Shown: positions 18,729-29,976, counted from the stretch's first letter. The stretch: DNA of 64,000 nt from CAVQCJ01 sp963771835 (GCA_963771835.1 CAVYVA010000006.1:1-64000), one strand, 5' to 3'. Numbers and translations are program-made. The notes: a model not told the origin generated them from the sequence alone.

Positions 18729-18742
18729 TGAATGGGCGTTCA
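18729..18742. promoter_or_regulatory. Candidate TetR operator upstream of the DmdA-like gene
   Basis: TGAATGGGCGTTCA is a near-perfect 14-base palindrome (arms TGAAYG/CRTTCA) 14 bases upstream of the DmdA-like start codon. Its form resembles operators bound by TetR-family repressors, and a TetR gene lies 1.6 kb away in the same cluster. Binding would block transcription into the DmdA-like gene. The pairing is inferred from proximity. Confidence 0.45.
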
Positions 18743-18764
18743 GGTGGGCCAAGGATCGTCCCGG

Positions 18765-18798
18765 CCGGGGCCGGCGCGCAAGAGGCGCCCGGCCCTGG
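18765..18798 (-). terminator. Hairpin terminator after ahcY
   Basis: A GC-rich hairpin with arms 18765-18777 and 18785-18798 (one mismatch, one bulge) and a 7-base loop lies 17 bases beyond the ahcY stop. No T-tract follows, as is usual in high-GC actinobacteria. It would separate ahcY from the DmdA-like gene. Confidence 0.5.
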
Positions 18799-18814
18799 CC
18801 AGGTGGGGCGCCGG

Positions 18815-20281
18815 TCAGTAGCGGTAGTAGTCCGGCTTGTACGGACCCTCGACGTGCACCCCGATGTACTCGGCCTGCGCCTTGCTCAGGTGGGTGAGCC
18901 GGACCCCGAGCGCGTCCAGGTGCAGCCGGGCGACCTTCTCGTCCAGGTGCTTGGGCAGGACGTAGACCTGCTTGTCGTACGTCTCCCGGTTCCCGAACAG
19001 CTCCATCTGCGCGATCACCTGGTTGGTGAAGGAGTTCGACATGACGAAGCTCGGGTGTCCGGTCGCGTTGCCGAGGTTCAGCAGCCGGCCCTCGCTGAGC
19101 ACGATGATCGAGTGCGACGGCCGGTCCCCCTCGGCCGGGAAGACCCACTCGTCCACCTGCGGCTTGATCGGGTTGCGCACGACGCCGGGGGTGCTCTCGA
19201 GACCGGCCATGTCGATCTCGTTGTCGAAGTGGCCGATGTTCCCGACGACCGCCTGGTGCTTCATGGCCTTCATGTCCGCGACCGTGATGATGTCCTTGTT
19301 CCCGGTGCAGGTGATGAAGAAGTCGGCGGTGCCCACCACCTCGTCGAGCGTGGTCACCTGGTAGCCGTCCATCGCGGCCTGCAGCGCGCAGATCGGGTCC
19401 ACCTCGGTGACGATCACGCGCGCGCCCTGCCCGCGCAGCGACTCGGCGCAGCCTTTGCCCACGTCGCCGTAGCCGAACACCACGACCACCTTGCCCCCGA
19501 TCAGCATGTCGGTGGCCCGGTTGATGCCGTCGATCAGCGAGTGCCGGCAGCCGTACTTGTTGTCGAACTTGCTCTTGGTCACCGAGTCGTTGACGTTGAT
19601 GGCCGGGAAGAGCAGCTCGCCGGTGCGCGCGAACTCGTAGAGCCGGTGCACGCCCGTGGTCGTCTCCTCGGTGACGCCGACGATGCCCGCGGCGATGCGG
19701 GTGAAGCGGTTCGCGTCGGTGGCCAGGCTCCGGCGCAGCACGTCGAGGATGACGTGGTACTCGTGCGGGTCCTCCGGGCCGGGCTGCGGTACCGCGCCGG
19801 CCCGCTCGAACTCCACGCCGCGGTGCACGAGCAGCGTGGCGTCCCCGCCGTCGTCGAGGATCATGTTCGGCCCGACCGGCGCCCCGGACTCGTCGGTGAA
19901 CTCGAAGAGGCGCTCGGTGCACCACCAGTACTCCTCGAGCGTCTCGCCCTTCCAGGCGAAGACCGGGACGCCGGCCGGAGCGTCCGGGGTCCCGTCCGGG
20001 CCGACCACGACCGCGGCCGCCGCGTGGTCCTGGGTCGAGAAGATGTTGCAGCTGACCCAGCGGACGTCGGCCCCGAGCGAGACCAGCGTCTCGATCAGCA
20101 CGGCGGTCTGGATCGTCATGTGCAGCGAACCGGCGATGCGGGCGCCGCGCAGCGGCTGCGTCTGCGCGAACTCCTCGCGGGTGGACATCAGGCCCGGCAT
20201 CTCGTGCTCGGCCAGCCGGATCTCCTTGCGGCCGAAGTCGGCGAGGGTGAGGTCGCTGACGCGGTAGTCGCCGGGCTTCAT
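18815..20281 (-). CDS. ahcY: Adenosylhomocysteinase (S-adenosyl-L-homocysteine hydrolase)
   Basis: This 488-residue protein matches AhcY throughout: LHMTIQTAVLIETL, the substrate-binding SCNIFSTQDHAAAA, NVNDSVTKSKFDN with the catalytic Lys and Asp region, the NAD-binding VFGYGDVGKGCAE, VVGNIGHFDNEID, and the conserved C-terminus KPDYYRY that closes the neighbouring subunit's NAD site. It splits SAH to adenosine and homocysteine, relieving product inhibition of methyltransferases. The insert that lengthens bacterial AhcY is present around residues 150-180. It is followed by a hairpin, and a TetR gene ends 60 bases upstream on the same strand. Confidence 0.96.
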   Translation of the reverse strand: MKPGDYRVSDLTLADFGRKEIRLAEHEMPGLMSTREEFAQTQPLRGARIAGSLHMTIQTAVLIETLVSLGADVRWVSCNIFSTQDHAAAAVVVGPDGTPDAPAGVPVFAWKGETLEEYWWCTERLFEFTDESGAPVGPNMILDDGGDATLLVHRGVEFERAGAVPQPGPEDPHEYHVILDVLRRSLATDANRFTRIAAGIVGVTEETTTGVHRLYEFARTGELLFPAINVNDSVTKSKFDNKYGCRHSLIDGINRATDMLIGGKVVVVFGYGDVGKGCAESLRGQGARVIVTEVDPICALQAAMDGYQVTTLDEVVGTADFFITCTGNKDIITVADMKAMKHQAVVGNIGHFDNEIDMAGLESTPGVVRNPIKPQVDEWVFPAEGDRPSHSIIVLSEGRLLNLGNATGHPSFVMSNSFTNQVIAQMELFGNRETYDKQVYVLPKHLDEKVARLHLDALGVRLTHLSKAQAEYIGVHVEGPYKPDYYRY

Positions 20282-20341
20282 GCGGTCTCCTTCATGGGCG
20301 GGACGGAGTTCGGGACGAGTCGGTACGGACAGGGTCGAGGG

Positions 20342-20938
20342 TCACCGGGCTCGCACGCCGTGGCTGCGCAGCAGCAGCACGCCGATCTCGCGGGCCCGGG
20401 CGGCGGCGGCAAGGTCGCCCTCGTGCGCAGCCATGATCGAGCCCTTCATCAGGATGTGCCACTGACGGGCGAACTGGTCCGGGTCGCCGATCCCTGCCTG
20501 CGCCGCGAGGCCGGCGACGAACGTGCGGATGTTGGCCAGGTGCTCGACGCTGGCCCGCCGGACCGGGCTGTCCAGGTCCTTGACCTCGATCATCGTGGTC
20601 AGGAAGGCGCACCCGTCGAAGTCCTCGCTGCCGAACCACTCGCCGAACACGTCGAAGATGCCGAGCAGGTGGTCGGCCGGGGTCATGCCGCGGCGCAGCG
20701 CCTCGGTCTGCAGCCACTCGCGCGTCCAGATCCGCTCGCGGCGCTGCAGGAAGTCGAGGATCAGCTCGTCCTTGGAGTGGAAGTTGCGGTAGAGGGTCAT
20801 CTTCGCCGCGCCGGCCCTGGTGATCACCGCGTCCACGCCGACGCTCTGGGTGCCGTCCCGGCTGAAGAGCTCGTACGCGGCACGGGAGACCCGCTCGCGT
20901 CCGCTCAGCCGGTCGGCCGGCTGGCCCTGCACCGTCAT
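20342..20938 (-). CDS. TetR/AcrR family transcriptional regulator
   Basis: This 198-residue protein has an N-terminal TetR helix-turn-helix (AAYELFSRDGTQSVGVDAVITRAGAAKMTLYRNFHSKDELI pattern) and a helical ligand domain with GCAFLTTMIEVKD and HILMKGSIMAAHEGD, as in the YcdC/TetR_C group. ATG 20938 has a GGAG site and gives the expected family length; the frame extends further upstream without support. It precedes ahcY by 60 bases. It may repress the DmdA-like gene through the palindrome at 18729-18742. Confidence 0.88.
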   Translation of the reverse strand: MTVQGQPADRLSGRERVSRAAYELFSRDGTQSVGVDAVITRAGAAKMTLYRNFHSKDELILDFLQRRERIWTREWLQTEALRRGMTPADHLLGIFDVFGEWFGSEDFDGCAFLTTMIEVKDLDSPVRRASVEHLANIRTFVAGLAAQAGIGDPDQFARQWHILMKGSIMAAHEGDLAAAARAREIGVLLLRSHGVRAR

Positions 20939-21020
20939 CGAGTCTCCGCCATCCCGGACGCCGTCGTCCCCGGCCCTGCTCGCCTGTGGGGCGGAGTGTA
21001 TCGACCGGTAGCGTCCGGCC

Positions 21021-21683
21021 ATGGCGCTGGTCGCGGGCAGGTACCTGATCGGACCGGACACCGGATCCCTGCACCTGACGACCACCCGCGAGGGCGTCGC
21101 GGCAAAGGTGGGCCACGACCTGCTGATCGCCATGCAGAGCTGGTCGGGTCAGCTCCGGCTCGGGCTCGGGGCCGGCCGGCGCGACCGTCCGGGTCGAGGT
21201 CGACATGGACTCCTTCCACGTCGTGTCCGGCTCCGGCGGGATCGCCCCGCTAGGAGCCGACGACCGCGCGGAGATCACGCGTACGGCGCTGCGACTGCTG
21301 GACACCGCGACGTACCCGCGAGCGACGTTCGACTCCACCCGGGTGGTGGCAGCCGCCGGGGCCGGGACGCTCGAGGGCAGCTCACCGTCCGCGGCACGAC
21401 CAGACCGCTGGTGCTCGACGTCACGCAGACAGGTCCGTCCGCGTGGCGCGGGACCGCGACGGTGCTCCAGTCCGATTTCGGGATCCAGCCTTACCGGGCG
21501 CTGTTCGGCGCCCTCAGGCTCGCCGACGCGGTCGGCATCGAGGTCATCGTCGAGCTGCCCGGGACGCCAGCACGTCGAGATCTCGCTCTGCGTACAGCCG
21601 GTGCTCCCACTCCTCGTCGAGCACGGTCTCCAGGCAGCGGCGCACCGCGAAGCTCTCCTGCTCCGGGTAGCCCGGCTCGGTGA
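21021..21683 (+). CDS. YceI family protein (frameshifted as read; end uncertain)
   Basis: The N-terminus (VAGRYLIGPDTGSLHLTTTREGVAAKVGHDLLI) and a later part (LTVRGTTRPLVLDVTQTG, then QSDFGIQPYRALFGALRLADAVGIEVIVEL) share one frame. The middle part (DMDSFHVVSGSGGIAPLGADDRAEI, YPRATFDSTRV) is in another, so indels near 21165 and 21382 must be corrected. The result is a YceI-type beta-barrel that binds long isoprenoid or amide lipids. No signal peptide is seen, unlike in Gram-negative YceI. The domain should end near 21560; the frame runs on to 21683 over the opposite-strand gene, so the true stop is unclear. Confidence 0.7.
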   Translation: MALVAGRYLIGPDTGSLHLTTTREGVAAKVGHDLLIAMQSWSGQLRLGLGAGRRDRPGRGRHGLLPRRVRLRRDRPARSRRPRGDHAYGAATAGHRDVPASDVRLHPGGGSRRGRDARGQLTVRGTTRPLVLDVTQTGPSAWRGTATVLQSDFGIQPYRALFGALRLADAVGIEVIVELPGTPARRDLALRTAGAPTPRRARSPGSGAPRSSPAPGSPAR

Positions 21684-22326
21684 CTGGTTCGGTCACGCCG
21701 GTGAGCCTCTCGTCGGTCAGGCCGGCGATCACCTGCCGCACGGTGCCCATCCGGTCCAGGCGCAACGCGAGCACCTCGTCCAGCGACGGGCGGGCATCGC
21801 GGTTGCGGGGGACGCTCGCTTCGTCGGCCATCTCGTCGTGCGGCAGGTCCAGTGGATCCCAGGGCGACGGCTCGCCCAGCAACGCGCGCTTGACCCAAGC
21901 GTCCGAGGCGAAGACGAGATGGCGGAGCGTCTGGATGAAAGACCACTCTCCCTCGACGCTCTCGTGGAGCAGCTCAGGGGCCGTCGAGCGAGCCCGCTCG
22001 ACGGTCTGCTGCCACCGCTGCTCGAGGATGCCCCATGCTTCGCGGAATCCGTCCGCGTCCGTCGGGCGCATCTTGACGCGGTCCGGATGACGACGGTCCA
22101 GCTCCGCCTCCACCAGGGGTACGACGTCGACACCGTTGACCCGCAGGTTCTCGATCCGGCCGCTGATGTCCACGTTCACCAGGGCCGCCCCCCGGATCAT
22201 GACCCCCGTCAGGTCGACCAGGCGGAAGCGGGCATCGGTCAGGTCGACGTCGTGGAACCTCGCGCCGGTCAGGTGGACATCCTCGAACCGGGAGCCGGCC
22301 AGGTTCTCGTGCGTGAAGTCAGCCAT
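21544..22326 (-). CDS. Pentapeptide-repeat / DinB fusion protein
   Basis: This 260-residue protein has two parts. Residues 1-65 are pentapeptide repeats (A/C-D/N-L-x-x pattern: HENLAGSRFEDVHLTGARFHDVDLTDARFRLVDL), forming a short right-handed beta-helix. Residues 90-255 are a DinB/MDMPI-like helical bundle with EWSFIQTLRHLVFASDAW (metal-site His), RHL and a late EEWEHRLYAERDL. The fusion is intact in one frame. Function is unknown; pentapeptide sheets often mimic DNA or act as protein scaffolds, and DinB bundles bind metal. The end overlaps the convergent YceI gene, and the upstream epimerase gene ends inside its start. Confidence 0.8.
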   Translation of the reverse strand: MADFTHENLAGSRFEDVHLTGARFHDVDLTDARFRLVDLTGVMIRGAALVNVDISGRIENLRVNGVDVVPLVEAELDRRHPDRVKMRPTDADGFREAWGILEQRWQQTVERARSTAPELLHESVEGEWSFIQTLRHLVFASDAWVKRALLGEPSPWDPLDLPHDEMADEASVPRNRDARPSLDEVLALRLDRMGTVRQVIAGLTDERLTGVTEPVTEPGYPEQESFAVRRCLETVLDEEWEHRLYAERDLDVLASRAARR

Positions 22327-23376
22327 TCGGCCAGCCTCCCGTGACTGCGCCCGTCGTGTCAGGCCCAGAGCGTGCCATGGCACGGCTCGGCCTGACCCTT
22401 ACGACGCCGGGGTCACCCGATCGTCGGCGAGACCGGATCCCCCACGCCGCGCGCCACGAGGCGCCGGGCTCGAGCACGACCAGGTCGGTACCGCTGCGCA
22501 GCGCGTCGGGAGGGCAGGTCATCGGCTCGACCGCGATCGCCCGGCGCCGCCGGGCCAGGGCGCTGACCCGGTCCGCCGTGTAGACCATGAGGTAGCGGAA
22601 CTGCTCGTCCACCCACAGCTCGACGCTGCGCCCCGACGCGTCCGAGACCGTGGCGACGGCTCGTCCGTCCGCTCCTCGATCCAGGTCGGCGTACGCCGTG
22701 TCCAGCACGGTGGCGTCGACGGCTCTGCCGACCAGGAAGTCCTCGGCCATGCCGGCCACCGGCTCCACGGTGGGCTCGGCGTCCGGGTCGCCGGCCCGGA
22801 CGGTGCCGCGAGCCGGCAGCCGCAGCCGCAGCTCGTCGACGGGGACCCCGAGCGTGAGGTACGGGTGGAAGCCGATCCCGAAGGGTGCGGCGGAGCGGTC
22901 GACGTTCGTGACTTCGCTGGTCACCGTCAGCCCGTCCTCGGCGAGCCGGTAGCCGACCTGCAGCTCGAGCCGCCACTCGTACCCGGGCTGCGGGTGCAGC
23001 ACGCAGCCGAGGGTGACCGCCGAGGGTCCGCGGTCGAGCTCGGTCCACGGCAGCCAGCGGACCAGGCCATGGATCGCGCCGGACCGGGTCGGCTCGGACA
23101 GCGCAGCCTGGACGACCTTGCCGCCGAAGACGTAGCGGCCGGCGGTGAGCCGGTTCGGCCACGGCGCGAGCACCTGCCCGCGCCCGTCGGTGGCCCGCTC
23201 GTCGACCCCGAACCCGTCGAGCAGCGCGCGGCCGCCGACGGTGTACTCGCGCAGCGTGGCGCCGACCTGCGTGACCACCGCCCGCCGGTCCCCGTGCTCG
23301 AGGACGTGCTGCGTCCCGGACGGCGGCAGCGCGAGCGTCGACGACGGGCGACCCTTCGAGCGCGACCCGGCGACGG

Positions 23377-23380
<4 letters not shown>
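22319..23380 (-). CDS. Aldose 1-epimerase family protein
   Basis: This 353-residue protein has the mutarotase beta-sandwich signatures: an NRLTAGRYVFGG region, SGAIHGLVRWLPW with the substrate-contacting His, GIGFHPYLTLG with the second catalytic His, and EPMTCPPDALRSG with the catalytic Glu, all in the order expected for an actinobacterial aldose epimerase. The family interconverts alpha and beta anomers of sugars such as glucose. The GTG start overlaps the stop of the upstream GH15 gene (GTGA), so the pair are probably a sugar-processing unit. The last 30 residues are low-complexity and run eight bases into the next gene's start. Confidence 0.85.
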
Positions 23381-25250
<1,870 letters not shown>

Positions 25251-25260
25251 CGGGGCCTCC

Positions 25261-26815
25261 TCAGCCGAGCCGCTGCAGGATGTGGTCGCCGACGCGCAAG
25301 GCGTTGGCCATGGCGGTGAGCGCCGGGTTCACCGCCCCGATGCTCGGGAAGAAGCTGGTGTCCACGACGTAGAGGTTGTCGACCTCGTGCGCCTTGCAGT
25401 CGCGGTCGAGCACCGACGTGGCGGGGTCGTCGCCGAACCGGACGGTGCCCGCCTGGTGCGCGCAGCCGGCGACCGGGATGTCGTTCTTCATGTAGACGTC
25501 GCGCGGGACCAGGTGGTGCGGGTGCATGCCCAGGTGGCTCAGGTGCTTCTTCACCCGGTGGTACAGCTGCTCCAGCGGCTCGCGGTTGTTCGGCGTGTAC
25601 GACAGCACGATGTTCCCGTCGTCGCCGAGCGTCACCCGGTTGTCCGGCTCGGGCAGGTCCTCGACGGAGAGCCAGAAGTCGACGGCCCGCTCGGCGATGT
25701 CGGTCAGGGAGAAGGTCGGTGCGAGCCTGGTCTCGATCGGCTTCTCGCCCCGGTACATCGGCGCCGACGACTTGCCGACCATCTGCACGTTGCCCATCGG
25801 GAACTCGAAGTCCGCGTCGCCGAAGTAGTAGTCGTTCACCCCCAGGGTCTTCTGGAACCGGGTGTCGTTGCTCTCCGTCGAGATCGCCAGGAACGCGCGG
25901 CTGTTGTGGAACATGTAGTTGCGCCCGACCTGGTCCGAGCCGTTGGCCAGCCCGGCCGGATGCCGGTCGTCGGCGCTCGCCAGCAGCAGCTTCGCCGAGT
26001 TCGCCGCGCCGGCGGACACCACGACGATCGACCCGCCGAACCGTTGCTCGACCCCGTCCACGTCGGCGACCACGGTGGTGACCGTGGTCCCGGCGGCGTC
26101 GGTCTCCAGCCGCCGGACGGTCGCGTTCCGCACCAGCGTCACGTTGGCGTTCTTCAGCGCCGGCCGCATCGCGACCACGTCGGCGTCGGACTTGGCGTGC
26201 ACCAGGCAGGGGAATCCGTCGCAGGTGGCGCACCGGATGCAGGCGCTGAACGCCGGGTTCGCCTCGTCCAGCATCACTCCGGACGGGGAGTGGAACGGGT
26301 GCAGGCCGACCTTCGCCAGGTCGTCGAACAGCTGCTGGATGCGCGGCTCGTGCGACACCGGCGGGAACGGGTACGGAGCGGCGGACGGCGGCTCGGTCGG
26401 GTCCTCGCCACGCGCGCCGTGCACCTGGTACAGCACCTCGGCCTGCGTGTAGTACGGCTCGAACTCGTCGTAGCCGACCGGCCAGGCCGGCGACAGACCG
26501 CCGTGGTGCGCGCAGCTCGCCGAAGTCCTTCTCCCGCAGCCGGTACAGCGCCGCACCGTAGAACTTCGTCGCGCCCCCGACGAAGTAGTGCACCTGCGGC
26601 TGGAAGGCCTTCCCCTCGTGGTCGTACCAGGTGTCGGGCGAGACGTAGCGGTTGTCCACGAAGACCGCGGTGGCGTCCCAGTTCTCGATCTCGCGCGGCA
26701 GCCAGTCACCGCGCTCGAGCACCAGGATGCGCTTGCCCGACGGCGCGAGCCGGTGCGCCAGGGTGCCGCCGCCCGCTCCGGAGCCGATGATCACGACGTC
26801 GTACTGGTCGGGCAT
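25261..26815 (-). CDS. GMC family oxidoreductase (one frameshift as read)
   Basis: A flavoprotein of about 517 residues. The N-terminus YDVVIIGSGAGGGTLAHRLA binds FAD ADP, followed by ILVLERGDW and VGGATKFYGAALYRLR (FAD-contact segment). The C-terminus contains AGCAHQAGTVRFG and DTSFFPSIGAVNPALTAMANALR, the GMC_oxred_C His-Asn pair region. It has an internal CIRCATCDGFPCLVHAK cluster like that in several bacterial GMC enzymes acting on polyols or sterols. An extra base near 26513 splits the frame. The ATG has GAGGAG six bases upstream. It follows NDH-2 by 14 bases, so electrons from its substrate may be handled alongside that quinone reductase. Confidence 0.85.
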
Positions 26816-26829
26816 GGCGTTCTCCTCGG

Positions 26830-28122
26830 TCACTGGTCCGACGGTCGTGCCGGGTCGAGCACGATGTGCGGGACGTCGCCGGTGTCGTCGCCCCAGGCGA
26901 TGCGCTGCGGTGACGTGCGGCTCTCGACGGTTGCGGCGTGGTCACGGTCGAAGTAGTCCCAGGCCCAGGACAGGAACGCGTCGGTCCGGCTGTGCACCCC
27001 GGACAGCAGGACCGCGTGCACCCCGAGCCAGGCCGCGAAGGCCACCGGGCCCTCGAGCTGGTGCCGGCGGCGGCCCACCTCGGCGACGGCGGCGTTGCGC
27101 CCGATCATCGCCATGATGCCTTTGTCCTTGTACCGGAACGGTTCCGGCGCCTTGCCGTCGATCTCGCGCCGGATGTTGGCGGCCGCCCACGCGCCCGCCT
27201 GCTGGGCGACCGAGCCCAGCTGGGGCAGCACGCCGTCGCGCCCGTCCGGGATGTTGGCGACGTCGCCGGCGGCGTACACCCCGGGCAGGCCCGGCACCCG
27301 CAGGTCGGGCTGCACGTCGATGCGTCCGCCCGCCCCCGGCGGCACCCCGGCTGCCTGGACGAAGCCGGCGGCAGCCTCCCCACCGGCCCATACGACGGTG
27401 CCGGTGCGGATGGACGTCCCGTCGTCCAGGTCCACGCCGTCGGCGCGCACGGCCGCCACGCCGACGCCGAGCCGCAGCCGGACGCCGGCCTCGGTCAGAC
27501 GGTCGGCCGCGTACGTGTGCGCCTTGGTCGAGAACTGCGGCAGGAGGGCGCGGCCGCGGTCGACCAGCACCACCTCCGGCGGGTTGGCCAGGTGGCCCTC
27601 GTGGGCCAGCGCCGCGAGCAGCTCGGCGGTGGCGCCGGCGGTCTCGACCCCGGTCGCCCCCGCCCCCACCACGACCACGGCGTCCGGCTCGGGCGAGCGC
27701 AGCTGGTCGTGCAGGTGCAGGCGCAGCCGCTCGGCGTCGGCGACGCTGTACAGCGGGTGGGAGTGCTGCGCCGCGCCGGGGATCCCGAAGAAGTTCGGCC
27801 GGGCCCCGGCCGCGACCACGAGGTAGTCGCCGGCGATTGTCCGGCCGTCCGCGAGGGCCAGGCTGTGCTCGGACAGCTTGGCCGTGTCCACCGACGCGGT
27901 CACCACCTCGACGCTCGGCTGCTCGGCGAACAACGACCGCAGCGGGCGGGCGATGTCCTCGGCCGGCAGCTGCGAGGTCGCGACCTGGTACAGCAACGGC
28001 TGGAACTGGTGGTAGTCGTTGCGGTCGACCAGGACGACCCGCAGCCCGTGCCTGCCCAGGTCCTGGGCCGCCGCCACACCGGCCAGGCCGCCGCCCAGCA
28101 CCACGACGTCCGATCCGCTCAT
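26830..28122 (-). CDS. ndh: Type II NADH dehydrogenase-like NAD(P)/FAD-dependent oxidoreductase
   Basis: This 430-residue protein has two dinucleotide-binding folds: VVVLGGGLAGVAAAQDL (FAD) at the N-terminus and VVVVGAGATGVETAGATAELL (NADH) near residue 150. FQPLLYQVAT, YSVADAERL, VYAAGDVANIP and VAQQAGAWAAANIRREI are hallmarks of NDH-2. The C-terminal third contains a hydrophobic LEGPVAFAAWLGVHAVLLSGV segment used for membrane attachment. It moves electrons from NADH to quinone without pumping protons. It lies in a same-strand run with the SDR and cydBA genes, giving a possible short respiratory chain. Confidence 0.87.
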   Translation of the reverse strand: MSGSDVVVLGGGLAGVAAAQDLGRHGLRVVLVDRNDYHQFQPLLYQVATSQLPAEDIARPLRSLFAEQPSVEVVTASVDTAKLSEHSLALADGRTIAGDYLVVAAGARPNFFGIPGAAQHSHPLYSVADAERLRLHLHDQLRSPEPDAVVVVGAGATGVETAGATAELLAALAHEGHLANPPEVVLVDRGRALLPQFSTKAHTYAADRLTEAGVRLRLGVGVAAVRADGVDLDDGTSIRTGTVVWAGGEAAAGFVQAAGVPPGAGGRIDVQPDLRVPGLPGVYAAGDVANIPDGRDGVLPQLGSVAQQAGAWAAANIRREIDGKAPEPFRYKDKGIMAMIGRNAAVAEVGRRRHQLEGPVAFAAWLGVHAVLLSGVHSRTDAFLSWAWDYFDRDHAATVESRTSPQRIAWGDDTGDVPHIVLDPARPSDQ

Positions 28123-28153
28123 CGCGGGCGTCCTCTCATCAGGTGCGGCCCGG

Positions 28154-28921
28154 TCACAACCCCGGGCTGCCGTGCATGATCCCGCCGTCGGCGAACACCG
28201 TCGTGGCGGTCAGGTAGCCGGCGCCCTCGTCGGCCAGGAACGCGACGAGGCTGGCGATCTCCTCGGGCTGGGCCATCCGGCCGAGCGGGATCGCGGCGTC
28301 GAGCGTCTTCATCTTCTGCGGGTCGTTCATGGTCGAGGTGTTGATCGGCGTCGCGACCGCGCCCGGTCCGACGCCGACGACCTGGATCCCGTACTCGCCC
28401 AGCTCGACACCGGCGGTGCGGGTGAGCATCCGCATCCCGCCCTTGGACAGGCAGTAGGCCGTGTTGCCCGGCATCGGCCAGTCCTCGTGCACGGACGTCA
28501 TGTTGATGATCCGGCCGCCGGAGCCCTGCGCGATCATCTGCTTCGCCGCGATCTGGGTCCCGAAGAACGCGCTCTTCAGGTTGATCTCCATCACCCGCTC
28601 GTACTGCTCCTCGGTGGTGTTCAGGATGTTCGACCGGGTCTCGATGCCGGCGTTGTTGACCATGATGTCCAGCCGCCCGAACGCCTCGACCGTCTTGGCG
28701 ACGAGCATCTCCAGGTCCGCGACCTTGCTGACGTCGGCCTGCACCCCGATCGCCTTGTCGCCGAGCGCGACGACCTGCTTCTCCAGCTGCTCGGTCGCGT
28801 CCGGGTTCGCCACGTAGTCGATGACGATGTTCGCCCCGGCCTCGGCGAGCGCGATCACGACCGCCTTGCCGATACCGCTGTTGCCTCCGGTGACGATGGC
28901 CACCTTTCCGTGCAGGCTCAT
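28154..28921 (-). CDS. SDR family oxidoreductase (glucose 1-dehydrogenase-like)
   Basis: This 255-residue classical SDR has VTGGNSGIGKAV (TGx3GxG cofactor site), NNAGIE, the catalytic Ser in NMTSVHE, Y-x3-K in TAYCLSKGG, and PGAVATPIN. The overall pattern is that of glucose 1-dehydrogenase/3-oxoacyl-ACP reductase-like enzymes; the substrate is not certain. Its ATG overlaps the stop of cydB by four bases (ATGA), so it is co-translated with the cytochrome bd genes, an uncommon partner for cydAB. Confidence 0.88.
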   Translation of the reverse strand: MSLHGKVAIVTGGNSGIGKAVVIALAEAGANIVIDYVANPDATEQLEKQVVALGDKAIGVQADVSKVADLEMLVAKTVEAFGRLDIMVNNAGIETRSNILNTTEEQYERVMEINLKSAFFGTQIAAKQMIAQGSGGRIINMTSVHEDWPMPGNTAYCLSKGGMRMLTRTAGVELGEYGIQVVGVGPGAVATPINTSTMNDPQKMKTLDAAIPLGRMAQPEEIASLVAFLADEGAGYLTATTVFADGGIMHGSPGL

Positions 28922-29976
28922 GCCAGGACTCCTTCGCCGGCTGGAGCGGACGGGTCCGGGACCGGACCCGCTGGTGCGTCGGGCTGCGGAGGACCGCTGA
29001 CCCGACGGCGGAAAACCACGTACGTCCAGCCCTGGTAGGCGAGGACGACCGGGACGAGCACGAGCGCGACGACCGTCATCACCTTGAGCGCGTACTCGCC
29101 CGAGGCCGTGCCGGCGACGGTGAGGCTGTCGGCGGCGCCGGTGCTGGAGACCATCACGTCCGGGTACAGGTTGCTGAAGATCGACACGACGGTCAGCCCG
29201 ATGGTCACCGCGGTGGCGGTGAAGGACCAGCCCTCGCGCCGGCGCAGCAGTGCGACGCCGGCGGCGACGACGGCGAGCACGGCCAGCACCGGCGGGAGCA
29301 CCCCGCGCACGAAGCCCGCGTCCGACAGGGACGGGGTCCACACCGCGAACCCGAGCACGAGCACCGCGGCCGGCCACACCACCCGGCTGGCGACGGCGTG
29401 CGCCCGCTCGCGCACCGGGCCGTCGGTCCGCAGCGACAGGAACGTCGCGCCGTGCAGCACGCACAGCACCAGCAAGGCCACGCCGACCAGCAGCCCGTAC
29501 GGGGTCAGGACGTCCCAGGTGGAGCCGGTGAACTCCTCGTTCGAGTCGATCGGCAGCCCGGCGAGCAGGTCGCCCAGCGCCACCCCGATGAGCAGCGGCG
29601 CCAGGGCGCTGCCGACGGTCAGGCACCACGACCAGGTGCCGCGCCAGCGCACGCTGTCGAGACGACCGCGGAACTCGAACGACACGCCCCGGCCGATCAG
29701 GGCGACCAGCAGCAGCACCAGCGCCAGGTACAGGGCGGAGAACCAGGTCGCGTACCAGCTCGGGAAGGCCGCGAAGATCCCCGCGCCACCGACGATCAGC
29801 CACACCTCGTTGCCGTCCCAGAACGGCCCGATCGCGTTGATGGCCACGCGCCGCTCGGTATCCGTGCGGCCGACGATCTGGTGCAGCATCCCGACGCCGA
29901 AGTCGAACCCCTCCAGCACGAAGAAGCCGGTCCACAGGAAGGCGATGACCACGAACCAGAACACGGGCAGGGACAT
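28918..29976 (-). CDS. cydB: Cytochrome bd oxidase subunit II (copy 1)
   Basis: This 352-residue membrane protein has the CydB opening WFVVIAFLWTGFFVLEGFDFGVGML, then GPFWDGNEVWLIVGGAGIFAAFP, and about eight to nine helices ending in LAYQGWTYVVFRRR. Subunit II stabilises the haem-bearing subunit CydA. GAGGAGG precedes the start. The gene lies ten bases after cydA and overlaps the SDR start. A second, diverged copy lies at 60808-61837. Confidence 0.95.
   Translation of the reverse strand: MSLPVFWFVVIAFLWTGFFVLEGFDFGVGMLHQIVGRTDTERRVAINAIGPFWDGNEVWLIVGGAGIFAAFPSWYATWFSALYLALVLLLVALIGRGVSFEFRGRLDSVRWRGTWSWCLTVGSALAPLLIGVALGDLLAGLPIDSNEEFTGSTWDVLTPYGLLVGVALLVLCVLHGATFLSLRTDGPVRERAHAVASRVVWPAAVLVLGFAVWTPSLSDAGFVRGVLPPVLAVLAVVAAGVALLRRREGWSFTATAVTIGLTVVSIFSNLYPDVMVSSTGAADSLTVAGTASGEYALKVMTVVALVLVPVVLAYQGWTYVVFRRRVSGPPQPDAPAGPVPDPSAPAGEGVLA

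Noticed and set aside
17744..21253. A 1169-codon open frame on the plus strand
   Set aside because: It lies antisense to the DmdA-like, ahcY and tetR genes, which have clear homology. It is a GC-bias shadow with Arg/Pro/Val-rich, domain-free translation.
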